Assembly (NCBI RefSeq): GCF_020176715.1
Contig: NZ_JAIVMF010000006.1
Location: 147,334 to 211,333 of the forward strand
Length of the DNA: 64,000 nt
Reading direction: 5' to 3'
DNA from: Stappia stellulata
GTDB lineage: Bacteria > Pseudomonadota > Alphaproteobacteria > Rhizobiales > Stappiaceae
Within the stretch, counting starts at the first letter, position 1. Each line of letters starts with the position of its first letter. Under the pieces are notes generated by a model. It made no database searches. It saw only the letters and a program-made list of their open reading frames with translations, and was not told the origin of the DNA. This document shows, piece after piece, positions 28,264 to 38,295 of the stretch. Position numbers and translations under genes: made by a program.

Positions 28264-28860
28264 ATGCCCGAATACACGCTGGAAACCGACCGCCTGGTGT
28301 TGCGTCCCTGGCGCGCGGAAGATGCCGCGCCCTTCGCCGCTCTCAACGCCGATCCCCAGGTGATGCGCTACTTTCCCGCGACCCTCAGCCGATCCGAGAG
28401 CGATGCCATCATTACCCGCGCGAGGGCCAAGGCGGAGAGCGACGGGATCTGTTTTCAGCCGGTAGAGGAGAAGGCCAGCGGGCGGTTTCTGGGATTTGTC
28501 GGGCTTAACCGAGCGGCGCCCGACGTACCCGTCCCGGATACGCTCGAGATCGGCTGGCGGCTTGCCCGCCATGCCTGGGGGCATGGGTTTGCGACGGAAG
28601 CCGCCATGGCCTGGCTTCGATTCGGTTTCGAAACCTTGCGCTTGCCGGAAATCATCTCATTCACGACCCTCGGCAACACACCGTCGCGGCGGGTGATGGA
28701 GCGGCTCGGCATGAGTGAAGATCCCGCCGGCGCCTTTGAGCACCCCGCGATTCCAGCCGGTCATCCGTTGCGACCGCATGTGCTCTACCGCCTGTCGGCC
28801 GGGCGGTTTAGCGACCGCGCAGGTCGCGGAGATGATCGGCCACATGGGCCGGGTCGGTAA
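28264..28860 (+). CDS. GNAT-family N-acetyltransferase (RimJ/RimL type)
   Basis: This 198-aa acetyl-CoA-dependent acetyltransferase begins with the RimJ/RimL-type '[19 protein letters not shown]' and has '[19 protein letters not shown]', the acetyl-CoA loop, then '[17 protein letters not shown]'. The substrate is unknown; relatives acetylate protein N-termini or amino acids. The ATG at 28264 follows GAGAG. Its last 53 bases overlap the 3' end of the opposite-strand thioredoxin-domain gene, so the Arg/Gly-rich C-terminal tail may be recently extended. Confidence 0.87.
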   Translation: MPEYTLETDRLVLRPWRAEDAAPFAALNADPQVMRYFPATLSRSESDAIITRARAKAESDGICFQPVEEKASGRFLGFVGLNRAAPDVPVPDTLEIGWRLARHAWGHGFATEAAMAWLRFGFETLRLPEIISFTTLGNTPSRRVMERLGMSEDPAGAFEHPAIPAGHPLRPHVLYRLSAGRFSDRAGRGDDRPHGPGR

Positions 28861-30856
28861 GCGGCGGTCCGCAGCGGCCGGCCGTGCACAGGTAAAGCGT
28901 CGGTTTGCCGTCGACGAGGGTCTTGTTGGCGGCCGGGTGATGGTCCGGCAGGGATGCGTCTCCGGTCGCGACGGTGCGACGGATAATCGCCGGGTCGGCA
29001 AGCGCTAGAAGCGCACGATCGAAGGCCGGGTCCCGGGCGCCGGTTTGCGTCACGCAGACCGCAAGCACGCCATGTTCCAGCGTGTCCATCGCGTTCAACA
29101 ATCCGGCCGTTCCGAACACGTTCTTCAGAATAGCTTGCGAGAACGCTGAAAAGATCTGCTCCGCCCGATCCCTGTAAATGTCGTCGCCGGTGAGATGCCA
29201 GAGCCTGACGAGCGCTTCTGCCGCCATGGCGTTTCCATTTGGCGTCGCTTCATCATAGGCGGAGTAGGGGCGCACGATCAGACCCTCGGCCGCATCCGAG
29301 GTCAGGTAGTAGCCGCCGCGTTCATGGCTGTAGTGGCTATGCAGAAGGTCAGCCAGCTGTTTCGCGTCAGCGAGGTACCCGTCCGCCGTCTGCGGCTCGG
29401 GGGCGGCTTCTGCAAGGGTCACGGCGGCGACCATCAGTGCGGCGTGGTCGGTGGAAAATCCCGGGGCGACCATCGTTCCCGCCCGATAGGCATGGGCAAG
29501 GCCGGTTTCGGTCATCATGGTATCGAGGATGAACCGATAGGTCCGGGCAGCGGCTTCAGACAGGGATTCACGTGAAACATGATCCGCGGCGCGGACCAGC
29601 CCCGCGATCAGCAGGCCGTTCCAGTCCGCCAGGATCTTGTCGTCACGCCCGGGCTGGGCTCGTGTGTTGCGAACCTCAAGAAGCCGTTCGCGCCATCCCT
29701 GGAGGGTTTCCTCATCCGTCGGGTCGTCGGTATCATCGGTCCGCGTCAGCCGGTTGGGAATGCTCTTTCCTTCGAAATTGCCGGCCGGGGAAATGTCATA
29801 GACCCGGTTGAAGGCAACGGCGTCGGCCCCGCCGAGGACGTCGACCACCTGGTCCGGCGTCCAGACGTAGGTCCTGCCTTCCTCGCCATCGGTGTCGGCA
29901 TCGAGGCTTGCGGCATAAGCGCCGTCGACCCGCATCTCCCGTTCCAACCATGCGGCGGTCTCCTCGATTCGCCTGCGGAACAATGCATCATTGCCGGGGG
30001 TGAGTTCGGCGCTTCCGACCAGGGCCAGATGCGTCAGATACTGGGCATTGTCGTAGAGCATCTTCTCGAAATGCGGAACGAGCCAGCGCTCATCGACCGA
30101 ATAGCGCGACAGCCCGCCGCCGATGTGATCGTAAATTCCGCCGTTGCTCATCCGCTCCAGCGACAGGATGCAGCCGTTGCGCGCGGCCCTGTCGCCGGAG
30201 CGAAGGGCCGCGCGCCAGACCAGCTCCATGACGCTTGCCTGGGGAAATTTGGGAGCGCCTTTCGTTCCACCGGAAACCGGGTCGATCATGTCCGCGAGCT
30301 TCAGCCCCGCCGTCGTGGCAAGACCCCTGGGGAGCGAGACGTCTTCGCCGGACGGAACGGTGCGAAGATGGGCCATCAGGCCATCGCGGTTTTGATCGAT
30401 TCGGCTGCGATCCGACTGGTAGCTCTTGGAAACCGCCAGAAGGACATCGACGAAGCCGGGTCGACCCCAACGTGCCGTTTTCGGAAAATAGGTCCCGCCC
30501 CAGAAGGGCTCGGCTTCGCTGGTCAGGAACATGGTGAGCGGCCAGCCGCCCTGTTCGCCAAGCGCATGCAGCGCGTTCATGTAGATCTGGTCGATATCCG
30601 GGCGTTCCTCGCGATCGACCTTGATGTTGACGAAGTGGGTGTTCATCACCTCCGCGACATCCCGATCCTCGAAACTCTCGTGCGCCATCACATGACACCA
30701 GTGGCAGGCGGCATATCCGACAGACAACAGGATCGGTTTGCCGCTGTCGCGGGCCTCGGCAAGCGCCTCCGGGCCCCAGGGGCGCCAAGCCACCGGATTG
30801 TCCTTGTGCTGCAGAAGATAGGGGCTCGTGGCAGTGGCAAGGCGGTTGTCGGTCAT
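28808..30856 (-). CDS. thioredoxin-domain / YyaL-type (DUF255) protein
   Basis: This 682-aa protein belongs to the family of YyaL and human SPATA20. The N-terminal thioredoxin-like domain carries '[15 protein letters not shown]' (a Cys-x2-Cys near residues 52-55) after the family start '[14 protein letters not shown]'. The rest is an alpha/alpha-toroid like the N-acylglucosamine 2-epimerase fold, with '[20 protein letters not shown]' and '[13 protein letters not shown]'. The enzymatic role is not established. The start at 30856 follows GGGAAG; upstream codons in frame look non-coding. A parS-like site lies within the gene (29564-29579). Confidence 0.9.
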   Translation of the reverse strand: MTDNRLATATSPYLLQHKDNPVAWRPWGPEALAEARDSGKPILLSVGYAACHWCHVMAHESFEDRDVAEVMNTHFVNIKVDREERPDIDQIYMNALHALGEQGGWPLTMFLTSEAEPFWGGTYFPKTARWGRPGFVDVLLAVSKSYQSDRSRIDQNRDGLMAHLRTVPSGEDVSLPRGLATTAGLKLADMIDPVSGGTKGAPKFPQASVMELVWRAALRSGDRAARNGCILSLERMSNGGIYDHIGGGLSRYSVDERWLVPHFEKMLYDNAQYLTHLALVGSAELTPGNDALFRRRIEETAAWLEREMRVDGAYAASLDADTDGEEGRTYVWTPDQVVDVLGGADAVAFNRVYDISPAGNFEGKSIPNRLTRTDDTDDPTDEETLQGWRERLLEVRNTRAQPGRDDKILADWNGLLIAGLVRAADHVSRESLSEAAARTYRFILDTMMTETGLAHAYRAGTMVAPGFSTDHAALMVAAVTLAEAAPEPQTADGYLADAKQLADLLHSHYSHERGGYYLTSDAAEGLIVRPYSAYDEATPNGNAMAAEALVRLWHLTGDDIYRDRAEQIFSAFSQAILKNVFGTAGLLNAMDTLEHGVLAVCVTQTGARDPAFDRALLALADPAIIRRTVATGDASLPDHHPAANKTLVDGKPTLYLCTAGRCGPPLTDPAHVADHLRDLRGR
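29564..29579. promoter_or_regulatory. parS-like site 3 (inside the YyaL-type gene)
   Basis: GGATTCACGTGAAACA has two mismatches to TGTTTCACGTGAAACA, with the ten-base core TTCACGTGAA intact. Read on the minus strand in the gene's frame it encodes Val-Ser-Arg-Glu-Ser. Confidence 0.7.
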
Positions 30857-30996
30857 GGGGCTTCCCGGTAAGAGGGGCGCAAGCGGCGCGGGCGCGGATC
30901 TGTCCGTCCCGCCACCGGCTTCACCAGAAGGTAAGGCGCTGGCACACGCCTGCAAGACAAATGCCCTTGTGACGGGCACCGGAGAGCGAAACGGGC

Positions 30997-32337
30997 ATGA
31001 CGCAGGATACCATCTATGCCCTGTCGAGTGGGGGTCTGCCCACAGGCGTGGCGATCTTGAGGATTTCAGGACCGGCGGCTCGAGTCGCTCTCGAAACGAT
31101 GTCGGGCCGGCTCCCCGAGCCGCGTATGGCTTCGCTGTCCCGCCTGCGCGATCCGCAAACGGGAGACCTTCTCGATGCGGCCCTGTGCCTGTGGTTTCCG
31201 GGGCCGGCAAGCTTTACCGGCGAGGACGTGGTCGAGATCCAGTGTCACGGCGGCCGGGCGGTGGTGGCAGCCCTCCTGACGGCGCTCGGGCGGATACCGG
31301 GTTATCGGCCGGCGGAGGCCGGAGAATTCACGCGGCGGGCCTTCGACAACGACCGGCTCGATCTGCTGGAAGCCGAGGGGCTTGCCGATCTGATCCATGC
31401 GGAGACGGAGGCGCAGCGCCGTCAGGCCGTTTCCCAGATGGGCGGGGCGCTGGGGGCGGTCTATGACGGCTGGCGGAGCCGATTGATTCGGATGCGTGCC
31501 ATGATCGAGGCCGACTTCGATTTCGCCGACGAAGACGATGTGCCGGGCAGCGTCGCGGACGGGATCTGGGCGGAGGCGGAACGGTTGCGCGACGAGATCG
31601 ATGCCCATCTCGCGCGTTCGCGCGGTGCCGAGCGGTTGCGCTCGGGCGTCCAGGTGGCGTTGCTTGGCCGGCCCAACGCCGGCAAGTCGAGCCTGCTGAA
31701 CGCCATCGCGCAGCGCGATGTCGCCATCGTTACCGAGGAGGCTGGCACCACGCGCGACGTGATCGAGGTGCATCTCGATCTCGACGGCTATCCGCTCACC
31801 CTGATCGACACCGCCGGCATCCGCGAGGCGGAAGGCCAGGTGGAGCGGGAGGGGATCCGGCGGGCTCTGGCGCGCGCCGCCGATGCCGATCTGGTGCTGT
31901 GGCTGACCGATCCCGATGCGCAGGCCGGGCACGCCCGCGCCGCTCCTGAGGTCTCCGCCCCGGTCTGGACGGTTGCCACAAAGCAGGATCTTCCAGGGGC
32001 AGCGCCTTCCGGCCGCGGCGGCGAGGGGGATGAACCGAGGTTCCGCCTGTCGGCGCTGACCGGAGAGGGTCTCGCCGATCTGATCTCGGCCCTGGGCGCC
32101 TTTGCCCGTGACGCCGTCGGCAGCACCTCCGATCCGGTGGCGACCCGCGACCGTCACCGTCGCTGGATTGCGGTCGCACGCGAGTCGCTGACGGCGGCGA
32201 TTTCGGGCGGACGGCCGCTGGAATTGCGCGCCGAAGACCTGCGCACGGCTGCGGATGCCCTTGGGCGGATTGCCGGCCGGGTCGGGGTCGAGGATCTGCT
32301 GGACGTGATTTTCTCTGAATTTTGTATCGGCAAGTAA
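30997..32337 (+). CDS. mnmE: tRNA modification GTPase MnmE
   Basis: MnmE works with MnmG to install carboxymethylaminomethyl groups on wobble uridine-34 of tRNAs reading purine-ending codons. The 446-aa protein has the N-terminal folate-binding domain ('TIYALSSGG', '[14 protein letters not shown]'), an embedded G domain with G1 '[13 protein letters not shown]' near residue 224, '[13 protein letters not shown]' and '[14 protein letters not shown]', and the C-terminal 'IFSEFCIGK' bearing the conserved Cys. mnmG follows after a 388-bp gap. Confidence 0.97.
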   Translation: MTQDTIYALSSGGLPTGVAILRISGPAARVALETMSGRLPEPRMASLSRLRDPQTGDLLDAALCLWFPGPASFTGEDVVEIQCHGGRAVVAALLTALGRIPGYRPAEAGEFTRRAFDNDRLDLLEAEGLADLIHAETEAQRRQAVSQMGGALGAVYDGWRSRLIRMRAMIEADFDFADEDDVPGSVADGIWAEAERLRDEIDAHLARSRGAERLRSGVQVALLGRPNAGKSSLLNAIAQRDVAIVTEEAGTTRDVIEVHLDLDGYPLTLIDTAGIREAEGQVEREGIRRALARAADADLVLWLTDPDAQAGHARAAPEVSAPVWTVATKQDLPGAAPSGRGGEGDEPRFRLSALTGEGLADLISALGAFARDAVGSTSDPVATRDRHRRWIAVARESLTAAISGGRPLELRAEDLRTAADALGRIAGRVGVEDLLDVIFSEFCIGK

Positions 32338-32342
32338 ACGAG

Positions 32343-32358
32343 CGTTTCACGTGAAACA
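32343..32358. promoter_or_regulatory. parS-like site 4
   Basis: CGTTTCACGTGAAACA matches the parS consensus at 15 of 16 positions and contains the full 14-base palindrome GTTTCACGTGAAAC. It lies in the mnmE-mnmG gap, 3 kb from parA. Confidence 0.9.
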
Positions 32359-32508
32359 GCAGGAATCGGGGTTCGATTCAAAACCGTAATGAAGACTCTC
32401 CCGTAATGACCGCTGTTTCTCCGGCAAACTCGCGCGGATGGGCGGCTTAGGCCGGGTCGGCGCCCGATATTTGCGCTGTCGTTTCTGCCTGACTTGGCGG
32501 AAGTTGTT

Positions 32509-32537
32509 TTGACCGTGTCGTGGCGATTGGATATTCA
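32509..32537 (+). promoter_or_regulatory. candidate promoter of mnmG
   Basis: TTGACC (32509-32514) and TATTCA (32532-32537) are spaced by 17 bases. The -35 fits the alphaproteobacterial consensus well and the -10 only partly. It would give a leader of about 180 nt before mnmG. Confidence 0.35.
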
Positions 32538-32725
32538 AAGACCATAATTACCGCTTGGCGGTTTCCCGGAAACGCACCTCTATCGGGCGGCCGGTCATTC
32601 GGCGACGGTCTGTCCTTCAGGCCGGCGTGGTTCTCACGGGCGGGGAATCGTTTCAGGCTCGACAGCAGGACGAGGGGACTGGCGCAGCGGCGGCACTTCC
32701 ATCCTGAGCAATCGGAGACGTGACT

Positions 32726-34636
32726 ATGGCGGACGCGATGCGTTCGAAGGGATCGCAGCCGGCGGATCGACGCCTCGATGTGATCGTGATCGGCGGCGGA
32801 CATGCGGGCTGCGAGGCAGCGGCCGCCAGCGCACGCATGGGCGCGCGCACCGCTCTGGTGACCCACAGCTTCGCCACCGTCGGCGTGATGTCCTGCAATC
32901 CGGCGATCGGCGGTCTCGGCAAGGGCCATCTCGTGCGCGAGGTCGATGCGCTCGACGGCTTGATGGGGCGCGTCGCCGACAAGGCCGGCATTCAGTTCCG
33001 GCTGCTCAACCGGCGCAAGGGGCCGGCGGTGCGCGGTCCCCGTGCCCAGGCGGACCGGGCGCTCTACCGCGCGGCGATGCAGGACGCGATCCGCGAGACG
33101 GCCAACCTCGAGGTGATCGAGGGCGAGGCGGCCGAGCTGCTCGTCGCCGACGGGCGGGCGACCGGTGTGCGTCTCGCCGACGGGCGGGAGCTTTCCGCCG
33201 GCGCCATCGTGTTGACCACCGGGACGTTCCTGCGCGGTGTCATTCATATCGGCGATCAGCGGATTCCGGCCGGCCGGGCGGGCGAACCGCCGGCGCGGCG
33301 CCTTGCCGCCTCGCTGCTCGATCATGGCTTCGAGCTTGGCCGGTTGAAGACCGGGACACCGGCGCGGCTCGACGGGCGCACCATCGACTGGGCCCGGCTT
33401 GAGGAGCAGAAGGGCGATTCGGTTCCGGAACCATTTTCCACCCTGACGGCGGCCATCGAGACGCCGCAGATTTCCTGCCACATCACCCGCACGACGCCGG
33501 AGACCCACGACATCATTCGCGCGAACCTGCAGCGCTCGGCGATGTATTCCGGCCATATCACCGGGCAGGGGCCGCGCTATTGTCCTTCGATCGAGGACAA
33601 GGTGGTGCGCTTTGCCGACCGGGACGGGCACCAGATCTTTCTCGAGCCGGAGGGGCTCGACGACCACACGGTCTATCCGAACGGGATCTCCACGTCGCTG
33701 CCGGAGGATGTGCAGCTGGCGTTCCTCAAGACCATTCCGGGTCTGGAGCGTGTCTCGGTGATCAAGTCCGGCTATGCCATCGAATATGATCACATAGATC
33801 CGCGCGAGCTTCGCCGCACGCTGGAGACCCGTCGGGTCGCCGGTCTGTTTCTCGCCGGCCAGATCAACGGCACGACCGGCTACGAGGAGGCTGCAGCACA
33901 GGGGCTGGTCGCCGGGCTCAATGCGGCGCGGGGCGTCAGCGGCGGCGCGGAAATCGTCTTCGGCCGCGATCAGGGTTATATCGGCGTGATGATCGACGAT
34001 CTCGTGACCTGCGGCGTGTCCGAGCCTTATCGCATGTTCACCTCGCGCGCCGAATACCGGCTGTCGCTGCGTGCCGACAACGCCGACCAGCGCCTGACGC
34101 CGCTCGGGCTGGAGATCGGCTGCGTCGGTGCGATCCGTCGAGTCGCTTTCGAAACGAAATGCGCAAGGCTTGCCGAGACCCGTGCGGTGCTGGAAGGCCT
34201 GACGGCGACGCCCGAGGTCGGGCGTCGCGCCGGTCTGCCGATCAATCAGGACGGCGTGCGCCGCTCGGCCTTCGAGCTTTTGTCCTATCCCGATATCGAT
34301 CTCGACCGGTTGGCGGCGCTGTGGCCGCAGGAGATCGCCGCGCTCGACCGCGCCAGCGCGGAGCAGGTGGCGATCGATGCGCTCTATGCGGTCTACCTGC
34401 AGCGCCAGGCCGCGGATATCGACGCGCTGCGCCGGGACGAGGCATTGGTGTTGCCGCAGGACCTCGACTATGCCGCCGTGCGCGGGCTGTCGAACGAGGC
34501 GCGGCAGAAGCTCGACGCGGTGCGGCCGGAAACTCTCGGCCAGGCGGCGCGGATCGACGGGGTGACGCCGGCGGCGCTCAGCCTGCTGCTGTCACATGTC
34601 CGCCGGCGCGCGGACCGGCCGGGGGCTGCCGCATGA
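32726..34636 (+). CDS. mnmG: tRNA uridine-5-carboxymethylaminomethyl modification enzyme MnmG (GidA)
   Basis: MnmG is the FAD/NADH partner of MnmE in wobble-uridine modification. The 636-aa protein opens with the FAD dinucleotide fold '[15 protein letters not shown]' (Gly23 onwards). It has '[24 protein letters not shown]' split around '[13 protein letters not shown]', then '[12 protein letters not shown]' and '[15 protein letters not shown]', all GidA signatures. The ATG at 32726 is preceded by CGGAGA seven bases away; an in-frame GTG at 32720 is the alternative. Its stop overlaps the rsmG start as ATGA. Confidence 0.97.
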   Translation: MADAMRSKGSQPADRRLDVIVIGGGHAGCEAAAASARMGARTALVTHSFATVGVMSCNPAIGGLGKGHLVREVDALDGLMGRVADKAGIQFRLLNRRKGPAVRGPRAQADRALYRAAMQDAIRETANLEVIEGEAAELLVADGRATGVRLADGRELSAGAIVLTTGTFLRGVIHIGDQRIPAGRAGEPPARRLAASLLDHGFELGRLKTGTPARLDGRTIDWARLEEQKGDSVPEPFSTLTAAIETPQISCHITRTTPETHDIIRANLQRSAMYSGHITGQGPRYCPSIEDKVVRFADRDGHQIFLEPEGLDDHTVYPNGISTSLPEDVQLAFLKTIPGLERVSVIKSGYAIEYDHIDPRELRRTLETRRVAGLFLAGQINGTTGYEEAAAQGLVAGLNAARGVSGGAEIVFGRDQGYIGVMIDDLVTCGVSEPYRMFTSRAEYRLSLRADNADQRLTPLGLEIGCVGAIRRVAFETKCARLAETRAVLEGLTATPEVGRRAGLPINQDGVRRSAFELLSYPDIDLDRLAALWPQEIAALDRASAEQVAIDALYAVYLQRQAADIDALRRDEALVLPQDLDYAAVRGLSNEARQKLDAVRPETLGQAARIDGVTPAALSLLLSHVRRRADRPGAAA

Positions 34637-35328
34637 GCCGCCCCGCCGCCGTTTCCGTCACAGACAGTCCCCAGGTTCTCCACGACGTTTTCCCCGTTTC
34701 ACGTGAAACAGAAGATCGGCTGAGGATCTACGTTGATCTGCTGCTGCGCTGGCAAAAGGCGCAGAACCTCGTGGCGCCGTCCACCTTGCCGGATGTCTGG
34801 CGCCGGCATGTCGCCGACAGTCTCCAGGTGCTCAAGGCCGGAGAGGGCGCGCGCCAGTGGGTCGACCTTGGCAGCGGCGCGGGCTTTCCCGGGCTGGTGA
34901 CGGCCATCGCCTTGATGCAGGACGCGAAATCGCAGGGCGACGCCCATGTGCATCTGGTGGAAAGCAACCAGCGCAAGGTCGCCTTCCTGCGCGCGGTGAT
35001 CCGGGAGACCGGGTGTCCGGCGACAGTCCATGCCGAGCGCATCGAGGCTGTGGCGGAAGATCTGGCATCCTCCGGAGCCACGCCGATCCAGGCGGTTTCG
35101 GCCCGCGCGCTCGCGGATCTTTCGGTTCTCTGCGGCTTTGCGGAGCCCTTTGTGCGCCACGGTGCGCTGGCGATTTTCCACAAGGGGAAAAATTTTCGCG
35201 AGGAGGTCGCGCAAGCGTCTCACGCCTTCGACTTCGACATGGTAGAACAGAACAGCCTCATCGATCCCGACAGCCGGCTCTTGATACTCAAGCGGATCCG
35301 GCCGCGCGGCGCGACAGGGAAAGGTTAG
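34633..35328 (+). CDS. rsmG: 16S rRNA (guanine-527-N7) methyltransferase RsmG (GidB)
   Basis: RsmG methylates G527 in the 530 loop of 16S rRNA using S-adenosylmethionine; loss can give low-level streptomycin resistance. The 231-aa protein has the SAM loop '[14 protein letters not shown]' (about 77-90) after the typical '[20 protein letters not shown]' split at residues 39-58. Residues 22-26, Val-Ser-Arg-Glu-Thr, are encoded by a parS site (34695-34710). The start overlaps mnmG by four bases, and parA begins 6 bp after its stop. Confidence 0.95.
   Translation: MSRPAAVSVTDSPQVLHDVFPVSRETEDRLRIYVDLLLRWQKAQNLVAPSTLPDVWRRHVADSLQVLKAGEGARQWVDLGSGAGFPGLVTAIALMQDAKSQGDAHVHLVESNQRKVAFLRAVIRETGCPATVHAERIEAVAEDLASSGATPIQAVSARALADLSVLCGFAEPFVRHGALAIFHKGKNFREEVAQASHAFDFDMVEQNSLIDPDSRLLILKRIRPRGATGKG
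34695..34710. promoter_or_regulatory. parS-like site 5 (inside rsmG)
   Basis: CGTTTCACGTGAAACA, identical to site 4, lies in the first 80 bases of rsmG and 625 bp before parA. It is read in frame as part of Pro-Val-Ser-Arg-Glu-Thr. Confidence 0.9.
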
Positions 35329-35334
35329 ATCCGG

Positions 35335-36165
35335 ATGAGCATGCTTCCTCAGTCTCCGCGCGTTCTGGCGCTGGCCAACCAGAAGGGCGGCGTCGGCAAG
35401 ACCACGACCGCCATCAACCTCGGAACGGCGCTGGCCGCCATCGGCGAACGCGTGCTGGTGGTCGACCTCGACCCGCAGGGCAATGCCTCCACCGGTCTCG
35501 GCATCGACCGGCGGGCGCGGGACCTGTCGACCTATGATGTTCTGACCGGCGAGTGTTCCCTGGCCGAAACGATCCAGGAAACCGCCGTGCCGCGCTTGTG
35601 GGTGGCGCCATCGACCATGGACCTTCTGGGTGTCGAGCTGGAGATCGCCTCGCGCTCCGACCGGGCGCATCGGCTGCGCTCCGCCGTGTCGGAGATGGCC
35701 CACGGCGAGCGTGGCAGCGAAGGCGGCTTCGATTTCACCTATGTGCTGATCGACTGCCCGCCGTCGCTCAACCTGCTGACCATCAACGCGCTGTCGGCGT
35801 CCCATTCGATCCTGGTGCCGCTGCAGTGCGAGTTCTTCGCGCTGGAGGGTCTCAGCCAGTTGCTGAGCACGGTCGAGCAGGTCAAGGCGGCGCTGAATCC
35901 GGAACTGTCCATCCACGGCATCGTGCTGACGATGTTCGACAGCCGCAACAACCTGTCCAACCAGGTGGTGGCGGATGTGCGCGAGACCATGGGCGATGCG
36001 GTCTATGACACGATCATCCCGCGCAATGTGCGGGTGTCGGAAGCGCCGTCCTACGGCAAGCCGGCGCTGCTCTACGATCTGAAGTGCTCCGGCAGCCAGG
36101 CCTATCTGCGGCTGGCGTCGGAGATCATCCAGCGGGAGCGGGCGCTGCGCGGTGTCGCTGCCTGA
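35335..36165 (+). CDS. parA: chromosome partitioning ATPase ParA
   Basis: ParA (Soj) is the nucleoid-bound ATPase that moves ParB-parS complexes to opposite cell poles. The 276-aa protein has the deviant Walker A 'NQKGGVGKTTTAINLG' (Lys17 and Lys22), Walker A' 'VLVVDLDPQGNASTGLG' and Walker B 'YVLIDCPPSLNLLTINAL'. The lack of an N-terminal HTH marks it as a chromosomal type Ib ParA. ATGs at 35335 and 35341 are both possible. It is followed by parB after about 100 bp. Confidence 0.97.
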   Translation: MSMLPQSPRVLALANQKGGVGKTTTAINLGTALAAIGERVLVVDLDPQGNASTGLGIDRRARDLSTYDVLTGECSLAETIQETAVPRLWVAPSTMDLLGVELEIASRSDRAHRLRSAVSEMAHGERGSEGGFDFTYVLIDCPPSLNLLTINALSASHSILVPLQCEFFALEGLSQLLSTVEQVKAALNPELSIHGIVLTMFDSRNNLSNQVVADVRETMGDAVYDTIIPRNVRVSEAPSYGKPALLYDLKCSGSQAYLRLASEIIQRERALRGVAA

Positions 36166-36272
36166 TCGGGATACGGTGCGGTTGCATTGGATTCGGATGC
36201 GCAACAATTGGACTTGCGGACTTTCAAGGGAACACGCGCACGGGGCGCGCGCATGGGTGACGAGTGAGCGAA

Positions 36273-37175
36273 ATGGCTGACGACGACGGTGGAAAGAAGA
36301 AGCGGCTCGGACGGGGACTGGCCGCGCTGATCGGTGAGGTCGGAACCGAGCCGCCCGCGGATCCGCGTCCGCCGCGCGACACGCGCCGGGTGCCGATCGA
36401 GTTCCTGACCGCCAACCCGCGCAACCCGCGCAAGAGCTTCACCGAGGCGGATCTCGACGACCTGACCTCCTCCATCCGCGAGAAGGGGATCGTCCAGCCG
36501 CTGCTGGTGCGTCCTGTGTCGGCCCGCGACAACGCCTATGAGATCATTGCCGGCGAGCGGCGCTGGCGGGCCGCGCAGCGCGCCGGCCTGCATGTCGTGC
36601 CGGTCGTGGTGCGCGATGTCACCGATCAGGAAGCGCTGGAACTGGCGATCATCGAGAACGTCCAGCGCGCCGATCTCAATCCGATCGAGGAGGGGCTCGG
36701 CTACGACCAGCTCGTCCAGGAGTTTTCCTACAGCCAGAGCGAACTGGCCAAGGTGATCGGCAAGAGCCGCAGTCATGTGGCCAACACGCTGCGCCTGCTC
36801 AAGCTTCCCAACTCGGTGAAGGACTATCTGGCGGAAGGCCTGCTGACGGCGGGCCACGCGCGTGCGCTGATCACGGCCGAGGATCCGGCAGCACTTGCCG
36901 AGCTCATCCTGGAAAAGGGCCTGAACGTGCGCGAGGCCGAGCGGCTGGCGCAGGACCCGGATGCTTTCGCCAAGAAGGTCGGGCCGAAAGGCAAGGTCGA
37001 AAAGGCCGAGAAGGACGCCGACACGCGGGCGCTGGAAAAGCGGCTGACCGATACGCTCGGCCTGAAGATCGCCATTGCCCACAAGCAGGACAAGGGCACG
37101 GGCGAGCTCAAGATCCGCTATGCATCGCTGGAGCAGCTCGACGAGATTTGTCGCATTCTCGGCGTTCCGTCCTGA
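36273..37175 (+). CDS. parB: chromosome partitioning protein ParB
   Basis: ParB binds parS, hydrolyses CTP and spreads along DNA as a clamp, loading SMC and guiding segregation with ParA. The 300-aa protein has the N-terminal ParA-interaction motif 'KKRLGRGLAALIG', the CTP-binding box 'IAGERRWRAAQRAGL', 'IIENVQRADLNPIEE', the HTH 'SQSELAKVIGKSRSHVANTLRLL' split at its midpoint, and a C-terminal dimer domain. Candidate binding sites lie upstream at 28163-34710. The ATG at 36273 is preferred; GTG at 36264 is an in-frame alternative. Confidence 0.97.
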   Translation: MADDDGGKKKRLGRGLAALIGEVGTEPPADPRPPRDTRRVPIEFLTANPRNPRKSFTEADLDDLTSSIREKGIVQPLLVRPVSARDNAYEIIAGERRWRAAQRAGLHVVPVVVRDVTDQEALELAIIENVQRADLNPIEEGLGYDQLVQEFSYSQSELAKVIGKSRSHVANTLRLLKLPNSVKDYLAEGLLTAGHARALITAEDPAALAELILEKGLNVREAERLAQDPDAFAKKVGPKGKVEKAEKDADTRALEKRLTDTLGLKIAIAHKQDKGTGELKIRYASLEQLDEICRILGVPS

Positions 37176-37207
37176 TTTCTCAAATTAAATCAATATCATA
37201 ATATAAA

Positions 37208-37230
37208 GGCCGCCGGCGTTTCGGCGGCCG
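37208..37230 (+). terminator. hairpin after parB
   Basis: GGCCGCCG (37208-37215) pairs with CGGCGGCC (37222-37229) around a six-base loop, 32 bp after the parB stop. Only GTCTTC follows instead of a clean T-run, so termination may be partial. Confidence 0.5.
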
Positions 37231-37315
37231 TCTTCGTGCTGCGGTCAAAGCCTTCGGTTGCAACCGTGGGTGCCGGGCGCTGAGCGGCGCTTTCTCGAAA
37301 AAAGGAAGAACGCCG

Positions 37316-37882
37316 TCAATTGATGTCGACGGCTTCGTCGGCCTCGAGGATGCGCCGCAGGCGGGCGAAGGCGAGGCGGATGCGCGATTTCACCGTGCCG
37401 AGCGGCAGGCCGGTGTCTTCGGCGATCTGGCTGTGCGACAGGCCGGAGAAAAACGCGCGGCGGATGAGATCGGCCTGTTCCTCGGGAAGCGAGGTCAACG
37501 CCTCGCGCACGCGGTCCTCGCGCAGGCGGGCATCGAGCTCGTCGTCCTGGTCCTCAGGTGCGGCGGGCCGCAGGCTCGGGTCTTCCTTGTCGAGCAGGGC
37601 CGAGCGGTCGCGCCTGAGCGCGTCGATCCGTCGGTTGCGGGCGATGCGGAACAGCCAGGTGGCGGCTGTCGCGCGGCTGGCATCGAAGAGATGCGCCTTG
37701 CGCCACAGGGTGATCATCACCTCCTGGGTCAGTTCTTCCGCCGAGGCGGCGTCGGCCCCCAGGCGTATGAGATAGGACTTCAGGCGCGGCGCGAAATGGT
37801 CGAACAATCCCGCAAAGGCGGTCTTGTCGCGTTGCTCTGCAACGCGGCGGATCAGGTCTGTCAGCGGGTCGGGCTTTGCCAC
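37316..37882 (-). CDS. ECF-family RNA polymerase sigma factor
   Basis: This 188-aa group 4 sigma factor has region 2 'EELTQEVMITLWRKAHLFD' with 'TWLFRIARNRRIDALRR' for -10 recognition, and region 4 'LPEEQADLIRRAFFSGLSHS' with the HTH 'IAEDTGLPLGTVKSRIRLAF' for the -35. The form resembles RpoE/SigK-like stress sigmas. No anti-sigma gene (cupin ChrR or zinc-binding type) is next to it, unlike most such systems. It starts with GTG at 37882 and is divergent from the IalB-like gene. Confidence 0.9.
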   Translation of the reverse strand: MAKPDPLTDLIRRVAEQRDKTAFAGLFDHFAPRLKSYLIRLGADAASAEELTQEVMITLWRKAHLFDASRATAATWLFRIARNRRIDALRRDRSALLDKEDPSLRPAAPEDQDDELDARLREDRVREALTSLPEEQADLIRRAFFSGLSHSQIAEDTGLPLGTVKSRIRLAFARLRRILEADEAVDIN

Positions 37883-38295
37883 GGTCTATGCGGCCTCACC
37901 CGTCCAAGGAAGCTGGTCGGCAGTGTTCCACATTGGTTGTCGTTTTCCATTCCTGCTTGCCGCGCCCGATATGCCGGTTCCCATGATCCACGGCTGGATA
38001 CAGGTTCCGAACACCCGGAAACCGTCTTTCGATCCCTGCGGGCACAACAGCCCGCCATCACCGCATTCGTCAATAGCGTTTTGGTTTATCCCGCATTTCC
38101 GGTGATGTCACACTCTCGCCCGATTTGTACAGGCAGCGTGCTCTGCATCACGATCATACCGGGTTTTACAGGTCGCGCCACGTTAGCGCGCGTCTATCAA
38201 CCCTTTCGTAACTTGCGGCGCGATAACCTTAAGACAAGGTAACCCCAACCTGGCAAGTTTGACCCAAATCCAACGGGAGCAGTAGCGGTTAGGAG
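37883..38295. other. intergenic region between the sigma factor and the IalB-like gene
   Basis: This is 413 bp between divergent genes, with no supported coding sequence. A TTGACC lies at 38259-38264, but no -10 follows at 17 bases. A TTAAGACAAGG stretch near 38230 resembles half of a CtrA site only. ECF-type GGAA motifs occur but without a consistent partner. Confidence 0.4.

Larger units (their letters stand above)
32338..32725. other. intergenic region between mnmE and mnmG
   Basis: This 388-bp stretch carries no supported gene. It holds the near-perfect parS site at 32343-32358, six bases after the mnmE stop, and a candidate promoter at 32509-32537. The rest is moderately AT-rich for this genome, with no recognised RNA gene. 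Confidence 0.6.

Noticed and set aside
38230..38250. Second CtrA site upstream of the IalB-like gene
   Set aside because: Only one TTAA half is intact; the second half is GTAA/TAAC at the wrong spacing.
37883..38264. Promoter based on TTGACC at 38259
   Set aside because: No acceptable -10 element lies 16-18 bases downstream.
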